From: Sulfidibacter corallicola
Lineage (GTDB): Bacteria > Acidobacteriota > Holophagae > Acanthopleuribacterales > Acanthopleuribacteraceae
Direction: 5' to 3'
DNA length: 64,000 nucleotides
Assembly (NCBI RefSeq): GCF_017498545.1
Contig: NZ_CP071793.1
Location: 7,620,256-7,684,255 of the forward strand
Shown here: piece by piece, positions 8,636 through 18,512 of the stretch
Layout of the letters: each line of letters starts with the position of its first letter
Numbering within the stretch: position 1 is the stretch's first letter
The notes under the pieces: model-generated
What the model was told of the DNA's origin: nothing
Seen by the model: only the letters and a program-made list of their open reading frames with translations
Database searches by the model: none
Translations under genes and position numbers: made by a program

Positions 8636-9463
8636 ATGTTTCGTCTACCCGTTCTTCTCGGCGTGGCGCTGATGTCCCTGAGCCTGTTCGACGGTGGCGC
8701 GGCCATCGCCGGTGACGAGGACGTCGCCGCCAAGCTCGAGGCCCTGGCCAAGGGCGACCACCGTTCCGAAGACAACAAGGCGCGCAACGCCCATCGCCAT
8801 CCCGTCGAGACCCTTTCCTTCTTCGGCGTGCGACCCGACATGACCGTGGTCGAAGTGTCACCGGGCGCGGGCGGCTGGTACCTGGAAATTCTGGCCCCGT
8901 TCCTCAAGGAAGAGGGCGCCTACTACGCGGCCTCCTACAACCAGGACGACGACAACGAGCGCCTGGTGAAGGCCCGCAAGCGACTCGACGACAAGTTGGC
9001 CGCCCATCCCGACCACTATGGCAAGGTGATCCTGACCGAGTTCGCGCCGCCGGCCAAATACGGCCTGGCCCCTTCCGGCACCGCCGACATGGTGCTCACC
9101 TTCCGCAACACCCACGGCTGGATGCGCCGCGGTGCGGCTTCCAAGGCGTTCGCGGCCTTTTACGACGCCCTCAAGCCAGGCGGCGTTTTGGGTGTGGTGC
9201 AGCACCGCGCCGATGCCGGTTCCGAGGCGCATCCCAAGGCGCCCAAGGGTTACGTGAAAGAGGACTACGTCATCAAGTTGGCCGAGCACGCCGGTTTCAT
9301 CCTGGTCGGCAAGTCCGAGGTCAACGCCAATCCCAAGGACACCAAGGACTACGAGAACGGTGTCTGGCAGCTTCCGCCGGTGTTGGCGGGCGAGGGCGAC
9401 AAGGCCAAGTACGAGGCGATCGGCGAGAGCGACCGCATGACGCTCAAGTTCGTCAAGCCCTGA
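8636..9463 (+). CDS. Exported SAM-dependent methyltransferase-like protein
   Basis: The ATG at 8636 is preceded by TTGGAGTGA and opens a signal peptide (MFRLPVLLGVALMSLSLF..GGAAIAG, probable cleavage near residue 25). The remaining 250 residues form a methyltransferase fold of the 'predicted methyltransferase' type (COG4798-like). They include MTVVEVSPGAGGWYLEIL as motif I, YYAASYNQDDDNERL, DMVLTFRNTHGWM and the DALKPGGVLGVVQHR strand. SAM is not normally available outside the cytoplasm, so either the fold has been reused for binding or the signal region is misleading. The gene stands alone on the plus strand. The family fit is good; the reaction is unknown. Confidence 0.8.
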   Translation: MFRLPVLLGVALMSLSLFDGGAAIAGDEDVAAKLEALAKGDHRSEDNKARNAHRHPVETLSFFGVRPDMTVVEVSPGAGGWYLEILAPFLKEEGAYYAASYNQDDDNERLVKARKRLDDKLAAHPDHYGKVILTEFAPPAKYGLAPSGTADMVLTFRNTHGWMRRGAASKAFAAFYDALKPGGVLGVVQHRADAGSEAHPKAPKGYVKEDYVIKLAEHAGFILVGKSEVNANPKDTKDYENGVWQLPPVLAGEGDKAKYEAIGESDRMTLKFVKP

Positions 9464-10286
9464 CCGGGTGTTGTCGGAGGCGATCGGTCGCCTGTTCGGC
9501 CGATCGTCTTGGAGGGTCTGAGGTTTTTTTCACCACAAAGGTCACGGAGGGCCCGGAGAAAAAACAAAACGGCCAAAAGCCGAGGTCGCCCGGAGTGCCC
9601 GTATTTGCAAAAGGGGCACCGTGCCAGGTAGGTTGGCCCGCTGGGCCGACACGTCGAAGGCGCTTGACCTCGACATGCGCGAAATGCGACAGGGCGAAGC
9701 TTCCAAGCATGCCCCGCAGACCCTCCCCGAAGCGAGCAACCTCGAAGAGCCCGCGAAACGAGAGAGCGCCCAAGCCTGTAGGTTCATCAGCTTGATGAAC
9801 CCTTCGAAGCAACGGAAGCCACAAAACACCCCAACCGAAAAGAGCGAAGCACCCAAGCTCGCCCCACAAAACATCCCCGAAGCGAGCAACCTCGAAGATC
9901 CCGCGAGTCGAGAGAGCGCGGAAGCCAGTAGATATGTCCGCTCGGCCGTGAGCGCATCTTGGCAGGACCCGCATTCCGAAAAGCATCTAAACGCTTGGCG
10001 GTGGAGCGGGGGCGGTAAGCCAACTTGTTGCCAATCCAAGCACGTCTTCCAGGAATTTCCCGATCTCGGAGAATGGTGCCCTGCAGTGGGTGCCGGGCCC
10101 GCCCAGGGGGCTGGTCCGTGCTTTCGAAGTCGTAACGCCGAGCGTTCCGGCAGGTAACCAAGTGCCGTACCGTGTGGGTCAACGGGGGGCAGAAAGCCCA
10201 CCAGAGGTACTTCCCTCGGCCCCCGATCGGTTAAGATGTTCCCATGAACCGACGCCCGGGCCACGGGCAATGCAAGGTCACGCAGG
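9464..10286. repeat. Intergenic region with REP-like hairpins and a possible terminator
   Basis: Just after the methyltransferase gene, CGATCGG (9481-9487) and CCGATCG (9500-9506) form a stem followed by a T-run at about 9524, a weak terminator candidate. Then come REP-like elements: near 9626-9656 (GTTGGCCC / GGGCCGAC), a perfect one at 9781-9801 (arms GGTTCATCA and TGATGAACC, loop GCT), and diverged ones near 9930 and 10100. The GAGAGGGG-type head (here CGAGAGAGCGC) precedes each. AACCTCGAAGA.CCCGCGA occurs twice (about 9739 and 9889), so the spacer itself is duplicated. I see no gene. Confidence 0.6.
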
Positions 10287-10772
10287 ATGAACACCATGAA
10301 CACGCCGCCGACGATTCGAGCCGCCAGACCGGAAGAGGCCCAGGTGCTGACCGAGTTGGCGCTGCGCTCCAAAGCATACTGGGGATATGATCCCGAGTTT
10401 ATGGAAGCCTGCCGCGAAGAGTTGACGATCGGGCCCGACAAAATCCGCGACGACGTCTTCCACCACTACCTGGCCCAGCGGGACACGGACATCCTCGGCT
10501 TTTACGCGCTGGAAAAGCTGGCGCCCGAGGGAACCTTCGAGCTGGACGCCCTGTTCGTAGCACCGGAGCACATCGGCCAAGGCGTCGGTCGCGCCTTGAT
10601 CGAGCACGCCAAGCAGGTCGCGGCACGAGTGGGCGGGCGGCGCTTGATCATTCAAGGCGATCCGAATGCGGAAGCGTTCTACCGCGCCGCCGGTGGCGAA
10701 ATCACTGGACAGCGGGAGTCCGGCAGCGTTCCTGGCCGGTTCCTGCCGATTTTTACGATCGCCCTGGGCTAG
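10287..10772 (+). CDS. GNAT family N-acetyltransferase
   Basis: This 161-residue single-domain protein has the GNAT core. An N-terminal strand (TIRAARPEEAQVLTELALRS) precedes DTDILGFYAL, ELDALFVAPE and the acetyl-CoA pyrophosphate loop HIGQGVGRALIEHA (the Q/RxxGxG/A motif) at about residues 93-106. The last motif B-like segment is GDPNAEAFYRAAGG. Enzymes of this type acetylate an amine on a small molecule or peptide; the substrate cannot be inferred. An alternative start lies three codons in. There is no operon partner. Confidence 0.88.
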   Translation: MNTMNTPPTIRAARPEEAQVLTELALRSKAYWGYDPEFMEACREELTIGPDKIRDDVFHHYLAQRDTDILGFYALEKLAPEGTFELDALFVAPEHIGQGVGRALIEHAKQVAARVGGRRLIIQGDPNAEAFYRAAGGEITGQRESGSVPGRFLPIFTIALG

Positions 10773-11202
10773 CGCCCATCCATCGTGCGAGCGTTTCTTT
10801 CGCTTTTGACTCCTGTTTTCCCGCTTTCCCGATGTCGTGCGGAAAATTGGAACCAATGCCAAGCGATGCGTGTCACGTGCGTTCCATCCATTCCCTGACG
10901 GAATTCAAAACGCCTTCGTCGTCTCCTACTTGGCATTTGATTGGTTCTGCTGGAGTGTGATGTACGTCACGAAATTGGGCGCGGTTCGATCAATGCTCGA
11001 GACCTCGACGTGCATATCCATGAAGCTCGCAACAACTTATGGGCAAGGCAGCGAGGCTGCCGGACATTCGTGTCCCGGTCACCCGGCACTGGGGAGAAAC
11101 ACCCAGCGGTCCCGGCACATGGTTTCCCCGACCATGGGCTGCCGGCCTCCAACGCAGGAAGCGACACTTATCTATATCGTTATTGTAAAAGGAGTATGCT
11201 CT
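10773..11202. other. Intergenic region upstream of the protease gene
   Basis: The same frame as the protease stays open through here, but it lacks codon character, and the strong AAAAGGAG at about 11187-11194 points to a start at 11203. I see no hairpin repeat or other gene. A promoter is expected in the last 100 bases, but no clear -35/-10 pair stands out. Confidence 0.4.
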
Positions 11203-12387
11203 ATGGATCGGATCAGGGGCGGCAATCCCGTTCAACATGCACAGGGTGGTCTGCAACAGCACCAACCGCAGATCAATCTTCACGTACCGGGCGCGATCTC
11301 GCAGCGCTTCGGTTTGGGGGACATCCAGGCCGAAACGCCTCGGGCGTTCGCGGAGGCCCTGAGAGACGCCTTGCAGGGGCAGAACCTGCCTGTTTTCGGC
11401 GACGATACAGCCCCAGCGCCCCAGTCCAAGGAAAACATGGATAATGCGTACATGAATCCCGTGGACTTTTTGGCCGGTCCGGAACACGACATGGCGTTCG
11501 TCATCACGACCGACCAAGACGAGAACATCGCCGTGCATTACCTGCGTCAACCGAACGGTGCGGCCAACGCCGAGATCTGGAACGGTGAGGCGTTCGAGGC
11601 GATCACCACCGAGCAGTTCGACGAGCGGTTCGCCGACTACGAGTACACGATCATTGCGGCCTCCCAGCGGTCCCACCTCGATTTGGATGCCGAGACCCAT
11701 CAAGCCCACGGTCAGGACCTGGAGTTCTACCACTATCGCGCGGCCAACGACAACAGTCCCGACGGGACCGCGCCGTTCCACCACGAACGCCAGCAGGGCG
11801 CCGCATCGGGGTTGTGTGGCTTGCACGCGCTCAACGCCTTCGTGGGGAAGAACCAATTTTCGGCCGAAAATGTGGGGGAGCGCCTGAAGGGCATCATTGC
11901 GGAGGACCAGGGCATCGAGGCGGAGGAGGCCCTCGACCAGGTCTACCCCCGCAGTGTGGGCAACCTGGACGAGCACGACACCACCAACCTGGTGGGCATC
12001 AACCCACCCGACATGAAAACCCTGCTCACGCAATTGGGGAACGAAGGCACGATTCCGGCGAACCTGGCCAATATCGAAGTGACCGAGGTGCGCGAGGTGT
12101 ACAAGGACAACGCCGATTTGGGACCGGTGACCGACCAGATCGGCGACCACGTGGACCGTTTCATGGTGGGCTACAGTGGGTTGTCGAAGCACTACGTCAC
12201 GTTCCGCAAGGACGACGATGGCAAGTGGTGGATCATCGACCCCCAACGGAGTCGGCAGGATTCGTTTCCCGACCTGGAAAGTGCGCTGAACCGCGTCAAG
12301 CACGACATGAGCGGGGAGGAAGGCAGCAGCGCGCTGTTCTTCATCCCGCAGCGGGTGCAGCAGCCCCCGCCGAACCAAATGGTCTGA
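11203..12387 (+). CDS. Josephin-like papain-fold cysteine protease
   Basis: The start ATG at 11203 has AAAAGGAG about 9 bases upstream. The protein has 394 residues and no signal peptide or membrane segment. The first 190 residues are low in recognisable features, with a His/Gln-rich N-terminus. The second half contains RQQGAASGLCGLHALNAFVG (Gln197/198, Cys205, His208), followed 120 residues later by SKHYVTFRKDDDGKWWIIDPQ (His330, Asp346). A Gln before the Cys, the LCxxHxLN run, and a His followed about 15 residues later by an Asn/Asp are the pattern of Josephin deubiquitinases such as ataxin-3. This is inference from motif order and spacing. Alternatives are other papain-like peptidases (C39- or UCH-like). 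In a bacterium it could be an effector or process a ubiquitin-like protein. Confidence 0.6.
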   Translation: MDRIRGGNPVQHAQGGLQQHQPQINLHVPGAISQRFGLGDIQAETPRAFAEALRDALQGQNLPVFGDDTAPAPQSKENMDNAYMNPVDFLAGPEHDMAFVITTDQDENIAVHYLRQPNGAANAEIWNGEAFEAITTEQFDERFADYEYTIIAASQRSHLDLDAETHQAHGQDLEFYHYRAANDNSPDGTAPFHHERQQGAASGLCGLHALNAFVGKNQFSAENVGERLKGIIAEDQGIEAEEALDQVYPRSVGNLDEHDTTNLVGINPPDMKTLLTQLGNEGTIPANLANIEVTEVREVYKDNADLGPVTDQIGDHVDRFMVGYSGLSKHYVTFRKDDDGKWWIIDPQRSRQDSFPDLESALNRVKHDMSGEEGSSALFFIPQRVQQPPPNQMV

Positions 12388-12433
12388 GTGGCACGGCCGG
12401 CGGGTCCAAGGTGGTGTTTCTTGGGGCAACATT

Positions 12434-13040
12434 GATCAGGAAGTCAGGAACGAAGGAAACCTGGAAGGATTTGCTGGTGCTCCGGGGTGGGTGCTTGATC
12501 CTGTCCTGGTTTCCGTTCTTCCAGGGTTCCTGATGATTTGCTCGGAGTCAGAGATGCGCAAAACGCGAAGCGCTTTTTGTTCTGAGTCGGTCAAACGGAG
12601 TTGGAAGGTGGTGCTGTCGGCCAAGTGGTGCGTTTTAGGTCCAAATTGATCAGGAAGTCAGGAATCAAGGAAACCCGGAAGGATTTGCTGGTGCTCCGGG
12701 GTGGGTGCTTGATCCTGTCCTGGTTTCCGTTCTTCCTGAGTTCCTGATGATTTGCTCGGAGTTAGAGATCCGCAAAATGCGAAGCGCTTTGGGTTTTGAG
12801 TTGGTCAAACGGAGTTGGAAGGTGGTGCTGTCGACCAAGTGGTGCGTTTTGGGTCAAAATTGATCAGGAAGTCAGGAATCAAGGAAACCTGGAAGGATTT
12901 GCTGGTGCTCCGGGGTGGGTGCTTGATCCTGTCCTGGTTTCCGTTCTTCCAGGGTTCCTGATGATTTGCTCGGAGTCAGAGATGCGCAAAACGCGAAGCG
13001 CTTTGAGCCCCGAGTTGGCAGGAAAGTGCCAGAATCGGGG
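12434..13040. repeat. Tandem array of 214-bp repeats, three copies
   Basis: The unit starts GATCAGGAAGTCAGGAA at 12434, 12648 and 12862, exactly 214 bp apart. The first two copies are complete, and the third runs into the 3' end of the kinase gene. Each unit contains CCTGGAAGGATTTGCTGGTG, GGTTCCTGATGATTTGCTCGG and GCGAAGCGCTTT. A near-identical array with the same period lies at 18954-19560 beside the paralogous kinase. The ends AGGAAGTCAGGAA and TTCCTGATGATTTGCTC form imperfect inverted halves. There is no convincing coding potential. Confidence 0.88.
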
Positions 13041-13044
13041 GGAG

Positions 13045-16000
13045 TCAATCGGTTTGGCGTCGTTCGAGACGTTTCTTGGCGTCCAGGGTGAGGTAGTGAT
13101 CTTCGCCCATGCGATCGGCCAGAGCCTGGTGTGCGGCGCGAAGCAGGCTCTGGGCTTGGTCCTGTTGACCGAGACCGTGGAGGATGTGTCCCTTGATGGA
13201 GTTGGCGACCTGATGGAATTCGTGCTCCGGCGGCAGGCAGTCGGCATAGATGGTGGCCGCTTCCTCGATCATCGGGAGCGCTTCCTCGGATTGGCCCATG
13301 TCGGCCAGCAAATCAGAGAGATCGATCAGCGTATCGGCGATCAGCGGGTGCTTGGGGCGAAGGATCTCCCGGCGTTTGGTGAGGACGTCACGATATCGAT
13401 TTTCTGCTTCTTGAAGTTGTTTTTGCTTGATAAGCAATCGAGCCTTCACGTGGTAGACTTCCTGTATGAGCAAGGGGTTTTGAGGTTGGGTAATTTGGGC
13501 CTCTATTTTCCTAATGGTAGATTTTGCTTTACTTATTTGACTGCTTTGAGAAAGTAAATTTGCGAGTGCTGCTTGGACGGATATTAATTCTATGTTTCGG
13601 TTTTTTGGAAGTAATAAACCATGCTTGAGAGCTTGGCGAAAATGATATTCTGCGCGGGTAAGATTGTTTGTGGAATGATAGAGCCTCCCTAGGAACTTAT
13701 TGCACAGTATGAGTTTTTTGTGATTTGCTCCTAAGGTTTTTTGGTATGTATTGACTGCTGAGTTTAGTAATGATTTAGATTGTTGGTAATTACCTAGATA
13801 ATAATTCAAAATACCTAAATCTCTTAAGCAGTTAGCTATTCTTGGGTGATTGCTTTTGAATAAATTTTGACGTATTGATAGCGACTGGTAGTAGAGCGTC
13901 TCTGCTTTTTTGTAGTTGCCGTTATAAAGATAGGTTTTGGCAAAGTTTCCTAATGTCGTTGCATAATGTGGATGCGTATCGTGAAAAGCTATTTTCATTG
14001 CCAATACTGAATCAGCAAACAGCTTCTCAGCGTTAACATAATCGCCTCGATCTCTAACCATAGCCGCTAAGTTATGAAGTGTAACGGCTGTATCAGGATG
14101 GTATTCTCCGAGCGTTTCTCTGAAGATTTCTAAAGAGTGGCGGAACATAGTTTCTGCCTTATCGTACTCCCCCATTTCATGTAGGAGCCCCGCAAAAGCA
14201 TCCATTCTGTTGGCTGTATATGGATGCCGCTTTCCAAAGGTTTGATAATCGATGGATAGGGCTTGATGAAAAAGCGACTCAGCGACTAAGTATTCACCTT
14301 TTTCTTGATGCAATTTTGCTAATTCTTTTAGAGCTTCTGCTACTTTTTTATGAGTTTCCCCATATAAATCTCTGTACATTCTTAAAGATTCGCGTCTCAG
14401 TGCCTCTGACGAATTGATATCCCCTAGGTATTTGTATAATCCTGATAATTCGGCGATATTGTTAGCTATCAAGGGGTGTTTGGAACCAAACACTTCTCGG
14501 GCTTTTTCTAAAGCAATTTGAGCTTCAGACTTAGCCGCCGAATAATTACCAGTTTCTCGAAAGAGAACTGCTCGTTCGGTTTGGATATTGATCAGGTACG
14601 GGTGTTGATTTTCAAATAAGTGATTAATAACAAGTTCCGCAAGATTGAAACTATCGATTGCTCTTTCATGATCACCAAGCTGTGTATACTGAGTACCTAA
14701 AAGTGCATACGTTACTGCCACTTCAAGATGATGTTTCCCATATAGTTCTTGTTTTATTTTGAGCAGTGCTATTAAATCATTTACCGATTTTTGATAATTC
14801 CCAAAAGCTGATTCCAGTTCTGCTCTTTCTTGACGAAAGGTAAGCTGCTCTTCGATGGGTAGCTTGGTTAGGTGTTCTGGTGGGATGTCATAGGCGGCTT
14901 TGGATTTGATGTAATTGCCTCGGAGAAACCAAAGCCTGCCCTGTGCCTGATTTATTCGCATTAGGGTGATTGAATTGGGTGTTTTTGCCCAACGTTGCTC
15001 CAAAACATCGAGACGCGTGCTGGCTGTTTTGTAATTGCCTCGAAGTTGTAGCGTTCGAATCAACTCTAACTCTATGAGTAAAGATTGCTCGGCCTCCAGA
15101 ATAGATTTCTCCACTGCGCTCTCGAACAACGCTTGCGATTGTTCCAGGTGGCCAAGCGCGCGGTACACCTTGCCCATTGTGGCCATGAGGCGGACTTTGA
15201 CCTCGGGTTCGTCAATCAGGCCCGTTTCGAGCTGGCGGCGGCCGTTCTCCATCACCTCGAAGGCGCTCACTTCGCGGTTCTTCGACAGGTTCGGATCGGT
15301 CTGCTCGAACATCGAGACCAGGAAGTCGGTGACGTGCTCCGCCGTGCGCTTCTCGCGGGAGATCACCCTTTGCTGGTGCGCGGCGTACACGGAAAACACC
15401 ACCAGGAACAGCACCAAACCACTGGCCAAGGACAACGGCCAAGGGTTGCGCAGGACGAACTTGCGGAAGCGGTAGAGGGTGGTGGCCGGGCGGGCCTCGA
15501 TCGGGAGGCCGCGCAGGTAGGCCCGCACGTCGGCGGCGAAGGCCTCGACGCTGGCGTAGCGCCGCTTCAGATCTCTCTCCAGGGCCTTGAGTGCGATGGT
15601 GTCCAGGTCGCCGCGCAACTGGCGGGTGAAGCGGCCGGTGGCCTCGCCCTCCTTGCCGCGGACCCGGCTGGGCCTGGTGATCGGTGCCTCGTTGACGGCG
15701 TGCATCACCCTGGCCAGGTTGCGCGGGTTCATGCGGTAGGGGCGCTGGCCCGTGAGCATTTCGTAGAACAGGACACCCAGGCTGTACACGTCCGATGCCG
15801 CGCTCAGGCGCTGGCCGTTGACCTGCTCCGGCGAGGCGTACTCCGGCGTCATCATCGGGGTGGAGAGTGCGGTGACGGTCTGTTGCTCGCCCGTGTCGGG
15901 GTTGAGCACGGCGGCGATGTCGAAGTCCAACAGCTTGGGCTCGCCCTCGGGGCCGACCATGATGTTGCGGGGCTTGAGGTCGCGGTGGATGACCATGTGC

Positions 16001-16734
16001 TGGTGGGCGTGGCTGAGCGCGTCGCAGATCTTCAGGAAGAGCTGGAGCCGGTCCTTCAGGTCGAGGTCGTGCTTGGCAAGGTAGACGTCGAGGGTCTGGC
16101 CGGCCACGTACTCCATCGCCAACCAAGGCTGGCCGGAAGGCAGCACGCCGGCGTCGATCAGGTGGGCGATGTTGGTGTGCTGGAGGCCCGAGAGGATTTT
16201 GCATTCCTTGCGGAAGAGCGACATCATCTTGGGGTTCCAAGTGTTCAGGGTCTTCAGTGCGACCTGGAGGTCGAGATCGTCGGCGCGGGTGGCCAGGTAG
16301 ACGTTGCCCATGCCGCCGCGGCCCAGCTTCCTCTCGATGTGGAAGGGCCCGCACGGCGAGCCGGGCCCCAGCTCCATCTGACTGCTGAAAACCTCGTCCG
16401 ACGCGGCCTCACCTGGTGGCACCTTGTTTACCGCCTCCTGGCTATTCGCCTGTTCGGAGTTTCTGGCCTGCTCGCTCTCTGGCAATTCGGTGCGATCCGG
16501 TGCGTCGCGCATCTCGTCGGAGGAAGTGCCGGCACCGACGTCGCCCTCGGCGCTGTAGGCCTGCACCCAACGCTTCAGAGCCTCGGGATCCCTGGCCTGG
16601 ACGAAGCGAAAGAGTTGATCGGCGCGGCTCTCGTCGGTTGGTGTATCGTGGTCCGACATTTCGTGGTCCGACACTTCGGTGCCCGGGTCCTGATGGGCGA
16701 CGTTACGAGGTCTGTCGGTCATCGTGGCGCTCAC
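13045..16734 (-). CDS. Membrane Ser/Thr protein kinase with TPR repeats (copy 1, DFD variant)
   Basis: This 1229-residue protein starts at a GTG (16734); an ATG four codons in is an alternative. Residues 1-125 are an acidic, disordered leader. Residues 130-410 are a PknB-type kinase: glycine loop GRGGMGNV (138-145), Lys161 in VALK, Glu177, the catalytic loop HRDLKPRNIM with Asp252, and APE-type TPEYASPEQ. The Mg-binding DFG reads DFD (270-272), a change not seen in copy 2. One membrane helix follows at about 433-455. The remainder is an array of about 40-42-residue kinesin-light-chain-like TPRs, probably outside the membrane. The TPR core (13400-15180) is clearly AT-richer than the kinase part. 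The last 115 codons match copy 2 almost exactly. Phosphorylation of partners recruited by TPR contacts is inferred. Confidence 0.92.
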   Translation of the reverse strand: MSATMTDRPRNVAHQDPGTEVSDHEMSDHDTPTDESRADQLFRFVQARDPEALKRWVQAYSAEGDVGAGTSSDEMRDAPDRTELPESEQARNSEQANSQEAVNKVPPGEAASDEVFSSQMELGPGSPCGPFHIERKLGRGGMGNVYLATRADDLDLQVALKTLNTWNPKMMSLFRKECKILSGLQHTNIAHLIDAGVLPSGQPWLAMEYVAGQTLDVYLAKHDLDLKDRLQLFLKICDALSHAHQHMVIHRDLKPRNIMVGPEGEPKLLDFDIAAVLNPDTGEQQTVTALSTPMMTPEYASPEQVNGQRLSAASDVYSLGVLFYEMLTGQRPYRMNPRNLARVMHAVNEAPITRPSRVRGKEGEATGRFTRQLRGDLDTIALKALERDLKRRYASVEAFAADVRAYLRGLPIEARPATTLYRFRKFVLRNPWPLSLASGLVLFLVVFSVYAAHQQRVISREKRTAEHVTDFLVSMFEQTDPNLSKNREVSAFEVMENGRRQLETGLIDEPEVKVRLMATMGKVYRALGHLEQSQALFESAVEKSILEAEQSLLIELELIRTLQLRGNYKTASTRLDVLEQRWAKTPNSITLMRINQAQGRLWFLRGNYIKSKAAYDIPPEHLTKLPIEEQLTFRQERAELESAFGNYQKSVNDLIALLKIKQELYGKHHLEVAVTYALLGTQYTQLGDHERAIDSFNLAELVINHLFENQHPYLINIQTERAVLFRETGNYSAAKSEAQIALEKAREVFGSKHPLIANNIAELSGLYKYLGDINSSEALRRESLRMYRDLYGETHKKVAEALKELAKLHQEKGEYLVAESLFHQALSIDYQTFGKRHPYTANRMDAFAGLLHEMGEYDKAETMFRHSLEIFRETLGEYHPDTAVTLHNLAAMVRDRGDYVNAEKLFADSVLAMKIAFHDTHPHYATTLGNFAKTYLYNGNYKKAETLYYQSLSIRQNLFKSNHPRIANCLRDLGILNYYLGNYQQSKSLLNSAVNTYQKTLGANHKKLILCNKFLGRLYHSTNNLTRAEYHFRQALKHGLLLPKNRNIELISVQAALANLLSQSSQISKAKSTIRKIEAQITQPQNPLLIQEVYHVKARLLIKQKQLQEAENRYRDVLTKRREILRPKHPLIADTLIDLSDLLADMGQSEEALPMIEEAATIYADCLPPEHEFHQVANSIKGHILHGLGQQDQAQSLLRAAHQALADRMGEDHYLTLDAKKRLERRQTD

Positions 16735-18026
16735 TGCTCGATTCGAGAAAGTTCGTTCTCTGATTTCCGGGCTTGGCGTTCTCGCGTTTGAAGGGACGGC
16801 CTTTTCGTCGATTCGTCACTCAAAGAGGGAGCAGCAGGTGAATACGTTCAAACGCGGCGGGATCTAGGTGGTTTTGTGGACTGGGGTTCTGGACGTTTGT
16901 CGAGTAAGACGTCGTTGATGTGGTGAATAGTCTGTGGAAGACGTCGTTTGTACGATATTTTACATGAAAAATGACAGCCGGTATCTGTGAAATGTGCGAG
17001 TAGCAGGTCGTATTGTTCCCAGGTCAGAACTTTATCGAAGCGAGCCGCATTGGCGTCCTTGCATTCCCGAGAGGGGTGCCGCGACAGTAGGTGTCGGGCC
17101 CGTTCAGGTCGCTGGGCCGAGCTTCATTGATGATATTTCCAACCGCCGTCGTAGATCGCGTTTTCAACTATTTATTCGAACGTCACGCACTTTCATTCCA
17201 GAGTCGCCGCCCAGACCGGGGCCCGGGTTTCAGGTCAGCAACTAATCGAAGCGAATCGCATAGGTGTTCCCGCATTCACGAAAGGGGTGTGGTGCAGGGC
17301 CGGTAAGGCCCGGTAGGTGCGCCGGCCCGCCGCACATTTTGAAGCCGACTGTTTTAATCGCGCCGACCCTCGAAAATATGTTGGAACTCCTCGCCTGGAT
17401 TACTTCGACTAGTTCATCCGGCGGGCTTACCGCCCCTGATGCCCCTACCTGGCACGACGAATCTCTCGACTTTAGGGCACTCCAGACGGATTTGTTTCAA
17501 GAGAGAGCTCTGCACTAAAGAGGCGGGTGGCCAGCTCAATTTTGAGATTGGAATAGGTCGAAGCCCGCAGTAGCTGTTCCCGACATCCGAAGAGGTTCAT
17601 CGTGCTGGGTCGGTAAGACTGGTTCGTGCTCATCCAGAAACAGGGTTTTTTTGAAAAGGTACCTCCGCATCGGTCGGGCTCCAAGCCCAACCTGGTGTGA
17701 GCAGTCATGTATCCATCTTGAATCATAGAGGCTACGATGGCGAAAAGCAGAGCTAACGTGTTCGTGGGGTGCTATCGCATGGATAGGAACCCTTCGAGAT
17801 GAGTTGCTGTTTTGACTTTGATGAAGTTGTTTATGGGGTCTTTGTGACGAAATAATGTGTCAAAAAGATTGATTTTATCTTGAAATTAACCCTGATTGAT
17901 GGTTTTTTAGATGTGAGATCCATTGCTTGCCTGCTTCTGTCCCTAAGAAAGCTGGCTTGCCCCGAGTGAGTTTTCATGGTGCACGATTCGTGTAGCGTGA
18001 ACTACCCGAGAAAAGGAGTCTGTGAG
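16735..18026. repeat. Intergenic region: shared kinase upstream block and REP-like hairpins
   Basis: Bases 16735-16985 match the upstream block of the second kinase gene (23339-23560) closely, including GGACGGCC, CGTCACTCAAA and TGTACGATATTTTACATGAAAAAT. They probably hold the shared promoter. REP-like elements follow near 17060-17125 (GTAGGTGTCGGGCCC) and 17262-17345 (GTAGGTGCGCCGGCCCGCCGCAC). From 17350 to 18010 I see no gene. Confidence 0.5.
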
Positions 18027-18512
18027 GTGAACTTGCAAAATCCCTATGAAGTGACCACCGTGACCTCTGTCGACGTTCAAACCGACCTGGGTTTGACAAA
18101 TCTCGAGTCGGCGACATTGGGGAAACGGCTTGCCAACCATATCCTCGATTTGATCGTGATCCAGCTATTCTTGTTTGGGTTGTTCGTCATTCTGGGAGTT
18201 CTGGAAATATGGATCCATGGGCAACCGGAATCCACAGAGTCGACCTTGGATGCCTTGGCCACACCGATCAGTCTGGGTTTCTATTATCTCTACTACACTG
18301 GTTTTGAATATTATTTGGGGCGGACCCCCGGAAAATTCGTCACTGGCACGCGCGTGATCGATGAGTCTGGCGAATCGCTAACCCTGGCCCAGACGGCGAT
18401 TCGATCCCTATGTCGTTTCATCCCCTTCGATCCGCTTTCGATTTTCTTTTCGGATGAAGATAAGTGTTGGCACGATTCGTTGCCCAAGGCCATCGTGGTC
18501 TCCACCCGCTAA
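18027..18512 (+). CDS. RDD family membrane protein
   Basis: The frame is open from 17976, but the GTG at 18027 has AAGGAG 8 bases upstream and is preferred, giving 161 residues. The protein has the RDD pattern: TLGKRLANHILDLIVIQLFLFGLFVILGVL (Arg followed by a helix containing Asp), a second hydrophobic segment SLGFYYLYYTGFEYYLG, then RTPGKFVTGTRVIDESGE and CRFIPFDPLSIFF. The final CWHDSLPKAIVV matches the family's HDxxxKTxVV end. RDD proteins are small inner-membrane proteins of poorly known function, some linked to transport. It lies alone between the two kinase genes. Confidence 0.85.
   Translation: MNLQNPYEVTTVTSVDVQTDLGLTNLESATLGKRLANHILDLIVIQLFLFGLFVILGVLEIWIHGQPESTESTLDALATPISLGFYYLYYTGFEYYLGRTPGKFVTGTRVIDESGESLTLAQTAIRSLCRFIPFDPLSIFFSDEDKCWHDSLPKAIVVSTR

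Noticed and set aside
10837..11202. Longer N-terminus for the Josephin-like protein
   Set aside because: The extra 122 codons lack protein character, and the strong ribosome binding site is next to 11203.
12434..13040. 214-bp arrays considered as CRISPR or rRNA-like repeats
   Set aside because: The units are contiguous and long, with no spacers and no structured RNA signature.
15085..16791. 568-codon plus-strand frame opposite the kinase domain, and its twin near 22505
   Set aside because: Antisense shadow of a GC-rich kinase region; composition is Val/Gly/Arg/His-rich and repeats in the paralogue for the same reason.
17472..17726. 84-codon minus-strand frame between the kinases
   Set aside because: No family, no ribosome binding site, and it crosses REP-like intergenic DNA.
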